Assembly: GCF_046630445.1 (NCBI RefSeq) | Contig: NC_092335.1 | Location: 6,181,501 to 6,245,500 of the forward strand | Direction: 5' to 3' | DNA from: Rutidosis leptorrhynchoides | Taxonomy: Eukaryota > Streptophyta > Magnoliopsida > Asterales > Asteraceae | Length of the DNA stretch: 64,000 nt | Shown here: positions 34,269 through 44,525 of the stretch, in pieces | Layout of the letters: each line of letters begins with the position of its first letter | Position numbering within the stretch: position 1 is the stretch's first letter | Position numbers and translations under genes: made by a program | The notes under the pieces: generated by a model | What the model was told of the DNA's origin: nothing | The model's database searches: none | The model's input: the letters and a program-made list of their open reading frames with translations, nothing else

Positions 34269-34620
34269 TTTGCCTAAACTCTTGTGAATGAAAGTGGGTT
34301 GCGTATGTTCTCATAACTACTATAGGGCAATAAAAAGAGTATATAATGTTTAGAAGAAATAAAATATTGTACTACAGTTGTCAAACATGATTGGTAAAGA
34401 CAACAACATGAGATGAGATAAAATACTTTATCATGTGACACCTTTTCCTCTGTCTTCAATCTGCAATCTAGCTAATTCTTATTCAAGGAAAAGCTATATT
34501 ACTTCATACATAGCTTAAAGCTGATAAAACAAGAGATTAGCATTTATAAAGCTAAATTCACCTTACCAGCCCTTAAGACAAGTTTATATAGATGCCAGAT
34601 CATATTTCCATTGATACGTG

Positions 34621-34623
<3 letters not shown>
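34269..34623. other. Presumed former promoter of the PMEI gene
   Basis: Sequence directly upstream of the PMEI start codon on the minus strand. No TATA box was assigned with confidence; no other gene was recognised. Confidence 0.35.

Positions 34624-34690
<67 letters not shown>
34624..34690. repeat. (AT)n microsatellite
   Basis: About 33 AT units. Confidence 0.95.
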
Positions 34691-34693
<3 letters not shown>

Positions 34694-34986
34694 CATACTA
34701 GTTCACACTAAATAAATGCATTTCAGCATGTCGACTTCCTTCAAAAGTGTAGACCAGGCATTCAAGTTGACACCCTTGCAGTCACATTACAGTATTACAC
34801 ATTTCTAGTACTATGAGAATTGATTTATAATAAATCGATAGGACCACCTATAATTTGACTTAAACTATACCAATAATGATGCTCCAGCCACGTTGTTCGC
34901 GACAAATAACTGTTACTAACCAAGGGGAAATAATACAGTTAATTTAGTCGAGAAATGAATGCAGAATAGAAGTTCTTTACCTTATC
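34691..34986. other. Intergenic spacer
   Basis: Nothing recognised. Confidence 0.5.
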
Positions 34987-35309
34987 GGGTGTGTTTGGAT
35001 GACACATTAGAGCTCATAAAAGTAGAGCTTGATAAGATGTGGAGCTTACAAATTAAGCTCTTCCTAACTAGTTTTTTTTTTTTTTTTTTTTTTTAAAGTA
35101 GAGCTTATGAATGAGAAAATTACTAATATACCCTTTTTATATTGTTTTGCATTTTATATTTGGGTCCTTTTTAGTCAAATCACAACTATAAACTCCAACA
35201 ACAGCTACCTTACCAAACACTTACAAAAAAATTAGCTCCAGCTTCCCGCTAAAAATAATAAGCTTCGACTATAAGCTTCCAACTATAGATAGTTCGTCCA
35301 AACACACCC
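34987..35309. mobile_element. TIR MITE, 323 bp, PIF/Harbinger-like (probable)
   Basis: It begins GGGTGTGTTTGGATGA and ends with the near-complement TCGTCCAAACACACCC. ATC lies on both sides (34984-34986, 35310-35312), a 3-bp flank that suggests a PIF/Harbinger (Tourist) origin. The inside has AGCTT-rich repeated words and a 23-nt T run. A related unflanked end appears near 50590-50940. Confidence 0.65.
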
Positions 35310-35677
35310 ATCGGCTATATGGTGGCAAAAGGTGCAGAATTTGCACTTTCCAGGACCTACGACTGTACCAGTAGATATTTTGCCGGAATGATGTCGGTAT
35401 TTCACACTTAAGCATAAGCATATTTTCTTCCTTCTCTTGTCCATATCCATACAAACAACAATATACTACAGAGTAAGTATTTTAATGGTCATTACTTTAA
35501 CCATTGTTATCGATCTAATATTATCATAACCTCGATATGAATATGAAATAGATGTATTAAGCACTGGACTGGATTGCTCATGTCATGTCTTATTGAGCTA
35601 TTATTTATTAAAACATAGAAATAGAAATGAGCATATGTCATTGTCTTCTCAAAGCACTATTAGGCATCTCAAACAAA
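35310..35677. other. Intergenic spacer
   Basis: No gene or element was recognised. Confidence 0.5.
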
Positions 35678-36166
35678 TGTTGTGATTATGAAAGGATGAC
35701 GTTGGTAGACACAAATTTGAGAGAAAATAACTCTATTACTTACAAGAATAGATTACACGAGTATTACAAAACTCAAATAAAAAAACTCTCAAACTAACTC
35801 ACTAGGAATTTTCACCACTATCTAGTGATGTATTGACTCTAGGTTAGGATTACATTTAACTCACACACACTAATTAGGTTGTGATTACACATTTCTGAAT
35901 GCAATACAATGGAGGTTTGCACCTCTATTTATAGAAAACTTTGAGGAGGTGGAATGGTGTGAACAGAAATGGCGTGAACAAAAAAAATGGTGGCTAGCCG
36001 TAATTGTTTCCATTTTTGCTACTTCCTTATGAGGAGGTGGAATGGTGTGAACGGAAAACAAGTGGCTAGCCGTCATTGAATTCAATTTGCCTTCTTCCAT
36101 ATAAGATGACGGCATCTAGAATAAACTGGAATGGAGGCATCTAGATGATACGGCTGGAAATCATCA
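35678..36166 (-). mobile_element. Solo LTR, 489 bp (copia-like, probable)
   Basis: The block TGTTGTGATT...GAAATCATCA is flanked by a perfect ACAAA repeat (35673-35677, 36167-36171). On the minus strand it reads TGATGATTTCC...CACAACA, with a TATA box (CTATAAATAG near 35920-35932). U3 contains two copies of a 45-60-bp unit sharing GGAGGTGGAATGGTGTGAAC (35944 and 36033). No internal region or second LTR is present, so it is the product of LTR-LTR recombination. Confidence 0.6.
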
Positions 36167-36536
36167 ACAAAACAGTCTTTCCACAACTAATGCAAACTAA
36201 CACTCGAAAGTGCATCAAGTAAAAGTGTTGGGAACCCTATAGGGGTGAAAAGTTTAGCACAAACTCAATGTTTTTTTACCTATAGATTTACACCGAGGAG
36301 ATTCATTTAAACACTACTCAAAAGTACCTTTTATTGTTCTGTATTTTAAAAATTCAAAGGATTGGTCCTATAAGAGGACCCATAGTCATAAAATCTGGAG
36401 TAAGTACTTTTGCATGCAAAATTGCAAATGCTATTATTATGCAAAATTGAATATCTTAAAACGCTAGCCTTTTACTTTGTCAACATAAACTGAATCTAAG
36501 AAATTATAAAATTGCTAACTAATATTTTTATATCTA
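36167..36536. other. Spacer upstream of the tRNA gene
   Basis: No gene or repeat was recognised. It is A/T-rich immediately before the tRNA, as is usual upstream of plant tRNA genes. Confidence 0.45.
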
Positions 36537-36609
36537 GCCGTTCTAGCTCAGTTGGTAGAGCGCGTGGCTTTTAACCACGTGGTCGTGGGTTCGAGTCCCA
36601 CGGATGGTG
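36537..36609 (+). tRNA. tRNA-Lys (anticodon UUU)
   Basis: A 73-nt cloverleaf. The D arm is GCTC-AGTTGGTA-GAGC, the anticodon arm CGTGG-CTTTTAA-CCACG with TTT at positions 34-36, and the T arm GTGGG-TTCGAGT-CCCAC. The intragenic promoter boxes are present (TAGCTCAGTTGG and GGTTCGAGTCC). There is no intron. The acceptor stem GCCGTTC/GGATGGT holds only with three G-U pairs, weaker than usual, so partial decay is possible. A TTTT stretch at 36610-36613 can end pol III transcription. Confidence 0.92.
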
Positions 36610-36613
36610 TTTT
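36610..36613 (+). terminator. Pol III terminator of tRNA-Lys
   Basis: Four T residues immediately after the discriminator base. They are also the first bases of the 224-bp tandem repeat. Confidence 0.7.
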
Positions 36614-37050
36614 ATATATTGTTTTTAATTACTCCATAAAGTCGCTAGTTATTACGTAGTATTACCTACCTTTTTTTATTTTAGATAATACTCATTAGAT
36701 AATTCTTGTTTTTTTTTTTTTTTTTTTTTTATAATTTTAGAATACTTTTAAAAGTTTATAATATAATATGGATAGTCTGTAACAAATTCACGGATCTGGT
36801 TTGGTTAATAAAGCAGGGGTAAACTTTCTCAAATTTTATATATTGTTTTTAATTACTCCATAAAGTCGCTAGTTATTACGTAGTATTACCTACCTTTTTT
36901 ATTTTAGATAATACTCATTAGATAATTCTTGTTTTTTTTTTTTTTTATAATTTTAGAATACTTTTAAAAGTTTATAATATAATATGGATAGTCTGTAACA
37001 AATTCACGGATCTGGTTTGGTTAATAAAGCAGGGGTAAACTTTCTCAAAT
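36610..37050. repeat. Tandem duplication, two copies of about 224 bp
   Basis: Copy one is 36610-36833 and copy two 36834 to about 37050, both starting TTTTATATATTG. The main visible difference is the length of an internal T run, so the duplication is recent. The left border coincides with the end of the tRNA gene, but the tRNA itself is not duplicated. No open frame. Confidence 0.95.
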
Positions 37051-38136
37051 TTTATATATGCTTGTACATACATAATTAAGTTAGTTTGACTAAAAAAATA
37101 ATAATAATATTAATTAAGTTAGTTTGACTAAACGAATGACACATTCAATTACGTAAGGATTAGAAATTAAATTAATACTGTATCTGTTCTAATCCCATCA
37201 AATTGTTCGGATACCGTTTTCTGATATCAAATGAATACTAAAATATTAATTAATGCTATATAGCACATGGTATGAGCTAGGAGGTTTTTGTTCCTTGGAA
37301 TGAGGGATGTGTAATGGGGATTAGATTGTTAATTAATTGATTAAAAGTTGATTATAGAAACATAATTAAGGATGAGATTTGGGCTTGAGACCATAATTCT
37401 CTATTTTTTTACTCACCATCACATAATCCATCTTTTGTCCAGAAGCTACCATCGTTCACAACTTCACATGTATGTCTATGCTTTTAAGTGAGGTTTATTA
37501 GTATCCTACTTCTAATTTGCTTAGAAATCAATTGAGTAATTATTACTGTATTTGTTTGTGTTGGTAATTACCTGGCAATTATACTAAACTTTGCGGTTGA
37601 CGAAATGTTACATCGAGTCTAATTCTAAAATAGCACATATAAGCGATGAGCCTGATTCTCACGTATCAGCACATATCAGCAATCTCACATGTTTTTAGCC
37701 TGATTCTGTTTGACATATATAATAATTCACATAAACGAGGTGGTTACGTGTTACATAGATATTACAAATTACAATAACAATGAAAGACTTAATGACTTCA
37801 TACCATTACCATGCACTAATAAAAATCAAAATAATATAAACCCACGATGCTATTTCAAAGAAAAAATGGCAGCTCGATCCGTATAACAAGGATCTTATCA
37901 TTAACTTAATAACACGGTACTAGGTTTCTCAATGTCAACTTTCATTTTACTTGGATCATACTTTCATTATATATAGTGATCGTAGTCATACAATAAATAT
38001 AAACTATATCATCTTGAATCCCCTAATAAAAACCTATTTCACATTTTAAACACAACTCAGAACAACAACCCAAAACTCTTTTACCTTAAAAAACGATTAC
38101 CCAATAAAACAACACAAAACCGTAAACATCAATTAA
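37051..38136 (+). promoter_or_regulatory. Upstream region of the pectin methylesterase gene
   Basis: No other gene was seen in this 1.1 kb. TTATATATAG at 37968-37976, about 165 bp before the start codon, is the best TATA box. A short word (TTAATTAAGTTAGTTTGACT) is repeated at about 37070-37130. Confidence 0.45.
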
Positions 38137-39837
38137 ATGGCTAAAGTGAATCTCATTTTGCCATTTATATTATATGCTCTTGTTGTATTTTGTTTGGAGT
38201 CTTCGTCTTTTCAACAAGAAGAAGAAGAGACGAGCGGTGACATTAATTATTGGTGTGAAAAAACTCCACATCCGCAACAATGTAAACATTTTCTTAGTCG
38301 TGGGGCACATCATACCCCACGACGCAGAAAAGACTTTAGAATGTTATTACTGCAGGTTGCTTTGGAAAAGGCTCTAGATGCTCAAACTAGCAACACTGGT
38401 CTCCAGAGTAAGTGCAAAAGCAGACGAAAGAAGGCAGTGTGGCTCGATTGCAACACACTCATCAACAATACTATTCTTCAACTAAATGAAACCTTAAATG
38501 GGCTCAAACACAACCGAAGTTCCGACTTTGATGCTCAAACTTGGCTCAGTGCGGCTCTCACCAATATTGAAACTTGCTTTATGGGCTCTCGAGACTTCAA
38601 TTTGACAAACTTTGTATCACCTCTAAAAGCACAGAACCTAACAGAGATGATAAGCAATAGCTTGGCTATAAATCAGTATTTCGTGAAGCAAAAGTTGACG
38701 AATAATGAGGTTGATGATGATTTTCCTACTTGGGTTACACCCAATGACCGAAAATTGTTGCAATCGAATTCAATTCACATGAAAGCTGATATAATCGTGT
38801 CTCAAACCACTGGGAGTAGGTTTCGAACCATTCAGTCGGCTCTTAATTTTGCAGCTGGACTTAATCGTGGTACCAAGAGATACATTATCTACATTCGAAA
38901 AGGAGTTTACAGAGAGAATCTTGAAATCGGAAACAACTTAAACAACATTATGTTGATCGGTGATGGAGTAAAATACACATTTATTACCGGTTCACGAAGC
39001 GTCGCCGGAGGCTTCACAACTTATAGCACTGCAACCGTAGGTAAGATCAATTAATTTTTCTTTATGTCAATTAATTGTGTTATTCATTATAACCAATTTT
39101 TCTAATTAATAAACTTTTATGCAATTGAAATTTTTACTTCAGGAGTGGATGGTAACGGGTTCATTGCCCGTGGAATAACGATCCAAAACACCGCAGGCCC
39201 TGCAAATAAACAGGCTGTGGCACTTCGAACGTCGTCTGATCTGTCAGTTTATTACGCTTGTAGTTTTGAAGGTTATCAAGATACCCTGTTTGTCCTTGCT
39301 CAAAGACAATTCTATAAAACGTGCTACATTTACGGCACGATAGATTTCATATTTGGTAATGCAGCCGTTGTTTTCCAAAATTGTATGATCATGGCACGAA
39401 GACCATTAAAAGGACAATCAAATGTTATAACCGCCCAAGGTCGTGATGATCCTTTTCAAAACACAGGAATTTCAATTCATAATTCCCGTGTTATGGCAGC
39501 ACCCGACCTTATGCCGGTAGTGAATACAGTACGGACATATCTAGGTCGCCCTTGGCAAGAATATTCAAGGACTATTTATATGAAAACTTTTCTTGATAGT
39601 CATATTGATCCACTAGGCTGGTCTCCATGGGATAATACTAATTTCGCACAAAAAACATTGGTTTATGGGGAATATGCATGTTTTGGCCCCGGATCATCGA
39701 CAACAAATCGTGTGAAATGGCCTGGGTACCAAGTTATTACAAGCGTGAACGTTGCATCTCAATACACGGTCGATAAATTTATTGCCGGCAGGTCATGGCT
39801 ACCTGCCATTGGCATCCCTTTTACTTTAGGATTATGA
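38137..39837 (+). CDS. Pectin methylesterase, type I (PMEI-like pro-region plus catalytic domain)
   Basis: Two exons (38137-39040, 39143-39837; GT-AG intron of 102 bp) encode 532 aa. Residues 1 to about 23 form a signal peptide; about 33-190 a PMEI-like pro-region with paired cysteines (C40, C49, C105, C147); DRKLLQ (204-209) matches the RxLL-type processing site; the catalytic beta-helix follows from about 217. Key residues are all present: GVYRE (256-260), Q325 (QAVAL), Q347 and acid/base D348 (QDTL), nucleophile D369 (DFIFG), R437 and W439 (LGRPW). The enzyme removes methyl esters from cell-wall homogalacturonan. The pro-region would keep it inactive until cleaved in the Golgi. The ATG lies in AAATGGCT context. 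It faces away from the PMEI gene, whose start is 3.9 kb upstream. The pro-region is unusually rich in Arg/Lys at 61-66 and 92-99. It looks intact. Confidence 0.97.
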
Positions 39838-40482
39838 GGTTACTTCCATTGTAATGTTATAATTATATTAATATTAATTATTTGTGTACATTTTCTGGTT
39901 TGATATTGAAAGTGATACAACTCGTACCTATTCAATATATTTGTAGAATTTTGTCGGTTGTAAATCAGAAAACTGGATCATAAAGACCAACAGTATTGGT
40001 GGAATTTTAAAGCCCTTTCCGCTTCTAATATACGGGCCTTTGTTAATTATGATGGGCCAACTTGATAATTAATAATATGATGATATAAACAAGAAACGTA
40101 AGCACGTAAACGACCATATTTGCAATTTTTTTTTTGCCTCAGAACTTACAAAATAAAAAACTTGAGATTTTGTTCGGCAAGACGTAAATTACTTTTGCCC
40201 TCTTGCTTAATGGGAGACGTAAGATGCAAGGTGCCTCTTGCGATCTTGTTTCTCGGCAGACGCAAGGTGCCTTGCTCCCACCTGCATATCATAATCCACG
40301 TTTCTTTAAGGCATTTCATCACATAACATTGAATTCAACGATTCGATTGAAGTTAAAATATTATTAGAAAATATGTCAGTGAATATGGAAAAAAATCATT
40401 AATGTTGAAATAATAAAATTACCCTTCATTCGGTTTTTAGCTGGTTCAAAGTGGAAGCGTGTTCTTGGCTAATAAAGCATAG
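39838..40482. other. 3' flank of the PME gene and spacer
   Basis: It probably includes the PME 3' UTR to about 39950. No further gene was recognised. AAGGTGCCT words repeat near 40225-40270. Confidence 0.4.
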
Positions 40483-41506
40483 TGTTGGTCCACGGGTAAA
40501 TCTCTATTAGACAGATTTGGTAGGTTAGCCTCAAGTTTGATTGTTAGTTCTGTTCTGATCTGCTCTGATTTCTAAGCATTTTAAGATTTTATAATCTCTA
40601 TAAATAGTGTGTCAAGAAAACACAATAACCTACGGGTTCTCTGTCTAACAATCTCATCCACGTTAGATGATACCAACCGGAAATTAGTATTTTTCGATAC
40701 ACCATGTTACAATCCTAGAGAATGCACTCAAAATGAAATACTCTTAATCAAATGACTTAATGATGCGCATAGCATCCGGCCACGTCACTACCAATTCTAT
40801 GTTCGTCAGCCAAGGACGAGAATGGACACACATTTAAACTCTCAATCTCTGTATTAGCAACACCACACGTTACTCCGTATTGCGGACATAATGGACTTCG
40901 ACCAGGAACATGTTACTATTGAAACAATCCCATCACATATTAGTACCAAGCTAGACCACATCTTGGTTTTCGTGATGAGGCCATTACGATTTTAGAAGGT
41001 ACACATGTAGCGAAACTCTCAATCCGACCACGGGCCTATGGCAAGCACACGAGTCTTGATCTCCAGATGACATCACATAACATTATGTGTTATAATGTAT
41101 TAAGGAAGAGCGAACTTGGACACAATGCCTTCTTAAATGTAAACACGCTAGTATGGTATGGGCACACTCCCCCATCATGACTATAGTTAGACATGTCAAT
41201 ATCAACAATATTTTATAAGGGCTTACTATTACTTACTCTCTAACAAGACCATATATTCGTGTATCTCATAGGCCAAACCCTCAGAGCTAAGCTTTTAGAA
41301 GCTAGGGTTTATCTACAAATATGACATAACGGTTTATAATCCCTGCGACTAACACCATATAAAGCTTATAATACCGATCAACGATATTGATACTCTTAAC
41401 CCCTCTCAGTCGATTCTAATCGGATTTAACGAATAATCGCTTATGCATCCTCAAGAATCTACACTCATATGATATACTCTTGATCAGCAAGCAAGGTACA
41501 ATAACA
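40483..41506 (+). mobile_element. Solo LTR, about 1.02 kb (probable)
   Basis: The segment opens TGTTGGTCCACGGG and closes AATAACA, flanked by CATAG on both sides (40478-40482, 41507-41511). A TATA box (CTATAAATAG) is near 40598-40607, about 115 bp in. There is no primer site, coding sequence or second LTR. It is supported by the ends and the 5-bp duplication only. Confidence 0.5.
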
Positions 41507-41903
41507 CATAGAACTAGTGTGCAAATTATTAACACCTCTATTTGATTCACATAAACACTTGAAAAATCATCAATTGAATACTAATCCAAACTCAAATATT
41601 AAGAATTGTTTAACCCTTTGATAATGAAACATAAAAACAAGAGAATATTGCACCGTTGGTCCATGTGGTTTACATGAAATGGGGTGTTTGGTCCTTGAAC
41701 TTCATTTTCGAGGTTGTTGGTCCCTGTGGTTTACATGAGGCGCGTGATTGGTCCCTCAATCAAACGGACGTTAAAATAATCCGTCAAATGACAACACGTG
41801 ACTGGCATGTGGTGGGCATTTTCGTCCGCTTACATTCTTCTGATAATTAAAACCCTAATTTCTTCCACATATATACAAAAACAAACCCATCTTTATAGCA
41901 GAT

Positions 41904-42317
41904 CAAGGTTGCAAAATTCGCTATTCGGGGATTAATCGGTCGAGACTTTGGAAGGATTAATCGGTAATTCGGAGATTAATCGGAGATTAATCGGATTGTA
42001 CTGTATACATTTAAATATTAAATTTTAAATATTATATGTGTAACTATAGAAAAAACTCATAAATATAAAGATAATTTTTAACATAATTGTCTAAAATTGT
42101 TCATTTTGCTTCAAAACTATAAAATTCTAGTTTAAATTCATGTTTTAATGTTAACCATTATTGACTTTGACTGACTTTGATTACCAAATTCGATTTTGAT
42201 ACATCAATTGACGTTCACCGTTTAAATAAATGGATTTTTGGAAATCGGAACGGATTACTTCTAAAAAATGATTAATTGGAGATTAATCGGCGAGTAATCG
42301 GGTTTTTTACAACACTG
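41904..42317. mobile_element. hAT-type MITE nested in the MULE, 414 bp
   Basis: The ends CAAGGTTGCAAAA and the complement of the right end (CAGTGTTGTAAAA) are inverted repeats. A perfect 8-bp duplication TAGCAGAT flanks it (41896-41903, 42318-42325). The interior repeats GATTAATCGG about six times. Confidence 0.88.
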
Positions 42318-42369
42318 TAGCAGATACATGCATACACCAAAATAGTCATCATATTCCTATGAAAAATTA

Positions 42370-42720
42370 CTGCTGGAGTTTTCGAACTCTGCTGGAGTTT
42401 CCGGAGACCGCTAGAGTTGACGCAGATCGTCGGATGTGCTGCATCTCCGGAAAATCGTTACCAGCTCGCTGAGAAATGAGACGGCCATGAGTAGATCGCC
42501 GGAAATGAGTTGCAGATCTGAAACCCGTTACCAGATTCGTAGATCTTCTTCTTGATTGATGAGTTTTTCCAGCATAGATCTTCTGCCGGAGAGTAAATCG
42601 ATTTCAGATAGCAGCTACAGAGATAACACCGGGAAATCGTTGGTGGGTTAAGTCTCTGATTCAAATCAAAATAAGATCTCAGGGGAAATCCTTGGTGGGT
42701 TTTTAAATTTAGATGGTTTC
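42370..42720. other. Possible captured gene fragment inside the MULE
   Basis: This stretch is less AT-rich than the rest, with CCGGA- and AGATC-type words (TCGCCGGAAATGAG, CTGCCGGAGAG). Such segments between MULE TIRs are often transduplicated host gene pieces (Pack-MULE). No protein family was recognised in any frame. Confidence 0.3.
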
Positions 42721-43082
42721 AACAAAGGGGGTTACAACGAATGTGTTTCAACAAATGGGTTTTTGATTTTTTTTGTTTTAGTACTCCGTACTTAAATAAT
42801 GGAAGAAAACAGGGTTTTAAATATCATGAGAAATGTAAACGGACAAAAATACCCATCACATGCCAGTCACGTGTCGCCATTTGACGGATTATTTTAACGT
42901 CCGTTTGATTGAAGGACCAATCACACGCCTCATGTAAACCACGGGGACTAACAATCTCGAAAATGAAGTTCAAGGACCAAACACCCCATTTCATGTAAAC
43001 CACAGAGACCAACGGCGCAATTTTCTCAAAAAACAAAACACAATGTTATGTGTTTTCATCCAATTGTCAAACCTCTGTTTTC

Positions 43083-43269
43083 TCAGGAGGTCACTTATCC
43101 TGACAGTGCCCTCGCCCAAGCACGCTCAACTACAGAGTACTTGCATCACCTAACGTGCATGCATATGGTACGAAGACGAATTGTGTCATGAAAGCGTAAG
43201 AGTTACCTTATATTCCCATGATCCACTCATGAGGACATGTGCAATATGGTATTCTCCTAAGGTATTAAC
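43083..43269 (-). mobile_element. Cassandra LTR remnant with 5S-like segment
   Basis: The complement of 43083-43140 reads through AGCGTGCTTGGGCGAGGG to GATAAGTGACCTCCTGAG, the 3' half of 5S rRNA. The rest follows the Cassandra LTR at 17740-18354 (GTGTCATGAAAGCGTAAGAG, then CCCATGATC...CTCCTAAGG). The TGTAACA end is missing, so it is a partial solo LTR. The 5S part is in places closer to true 5S than the copies at 17.8 kb. Confidence 0.8.
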
Positions 43270-43538
43270 TGTTAACTTGCATCTAAGTATATCTTCTTCA
43301 ATTTTGCATATAACATGTGTGATTAGTCTCTACTTTACAACTAATGTTTACATAAAGCGATTAATATGTTTTTTTACAATGATGAACATTTACAACATGA
43401 ATGATGCAATCTGTTAGTTGCAATTGATAATCTGTATTTTATAGTATTGTTTGATTTTAGAATATCATATTATTTTGGAATATCGTTTGATTATCTTTAT
43501 ACTAAATTTTTGTAAGGATATACTAATTCAGTCTTTGT
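43270..43538. other. Intergenic spacer
   Basis: No gene or element recognised. Confidence 0.5.
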
Positions 43539-44287
43539 TGATACGTATTTTTGACCAAAGAGTAGATATACGTACCAGTGCAAGGTAGAATGCACTACGC
43601 GAAGCGTACTTTGTCGATTGACGTTTACTCTCGAGACGAATCCCTGCAGACCCGGATCATGGTCTAAAACCATGGGGTGGCTGAAGTCAATCTCGAAATA
43701 GGGCTTATGTATGTATTGCTTGTATCATGTGTGAGAAAGTACTTCTTGAGTCATGCATAAAGAAGTATGTCTTGTGTCCTGCGTTCTGCATTCTACTCTC
43801 TGCACTCTACGTTCAGGATAAAGGCTTATGGCCCAGTTGTAGGCTGATGGCCAGTATAAAGGCCGATGACCAGGATGAAGGCCGATGACCAGCGACTTGA
43901 GGGAGAAAGTCTAGAAGAGAAATTGTGTGTGAGAGAGAAATTGAAATGTGTGACCTTCCATCTGAGTCTCAAATGAGGTGGGAAACCCTCTATTTATAGG
44001 CAAAACTTGGGATTGTAAGGAAACTTCTTGAACTTAAATCATGAAAAAAGTCGAATAACTTGTATATTAATATATACACCAATAAGTCTCCCTAGTTTGA
44101 TGTGATATGTATGTTAATGCGTATCATATTAAACTAATCTATCTTTTTATGCGTGCAAACCATAGAGTGCACCATTAGTCTTAATATGCTTGAGTGAAAA
44201 GATCTTTATATTTTGGCCAAGTTCCCATAAAAATCAAGCTAACGATTAATAGAATCCTTAATTATGTGAAAAATCCACAAGTTACCA
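43539..44287 (-). mobile_element. Solo LTR, about 749 bp (tentative)
   Basis: The block TGATACGTAT...GTTACCA has TTTGT on both sides (43534-43538, 44288-44292). On the minus strand a strong TATA box (CCTATAAATAGAGGG, about 43990-44005) is followed by a leader, as in an LTR with U3 on the right. A 19-20-bp minisatellite (AAGGCCGATGACCAGG and variants, four units) lies at about 43820-43890. The flanking match is short and T-rich, so the borders are uncertain. Confidence 0.4.
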
Positions 44288-44292
44288 TTTGT

Positions 44293-44525
44293 GTGAGTTT
44301 CTTATGCATTTGTTTGCCTTTGTTTGCGTTACTTTGCTTAGTTTACGTTGGAGCCTAGGTTGAGTTGTTTTGTTTGAGTTTCTTTGTTGCCTTTTGGTTG
44401 GCTCTATTTAGGTTTGTTAGTTCGGGCTTGTTTGTGTCCATGTTTTTGTATGGTTTGGCCTTCATCGTTGCGAGGAAGTGCCTTACTTTAATATAATCGT
44501 TTGTTTTTCGGCCAAAAAAGAAGAT
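44293..44525 (+). mobile_element. LINE 3' tail (probable)
   Basis: T/G-rich sequence ends TTTAATATAATCGTTTG, then CGGCCAAAAAAGAAG. I read this as the 3' end style of plant L1 LINEs, heavily 5'-truncated. No coding motif remains. Confidence 0.4.

Larger units (their letters stand above)
41641..43027. mobile_element. Non-autonomous Mutator-like element (MULE), 1387 bp
   Basis: Terminal inverted repeats of about 210 bp (41641-41850 and 42820-43027) begin GAGAA(T/A)ATTGC. The flanks are TAAAAACAA (41632-41640) and AAAAAACAA (43028-43036), 8 of 9 matching, the 9-bp duplication typical of MULEs. Each TIR contains two copies of a TTGGTCC...GTGGTTTACATGA word. The interior holds a hAT element (41904-42317) and a GC-richer unique stretch (about 42370-42720) that may be captured host sequence. 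No transposase. Confidence 0.88.

Noticed and set aside
36610-37050. CRISPR-like or satellite array
   Set aside because: There are only two copies of a 224-bp unit, with no spacers, in a plant nuclear context.
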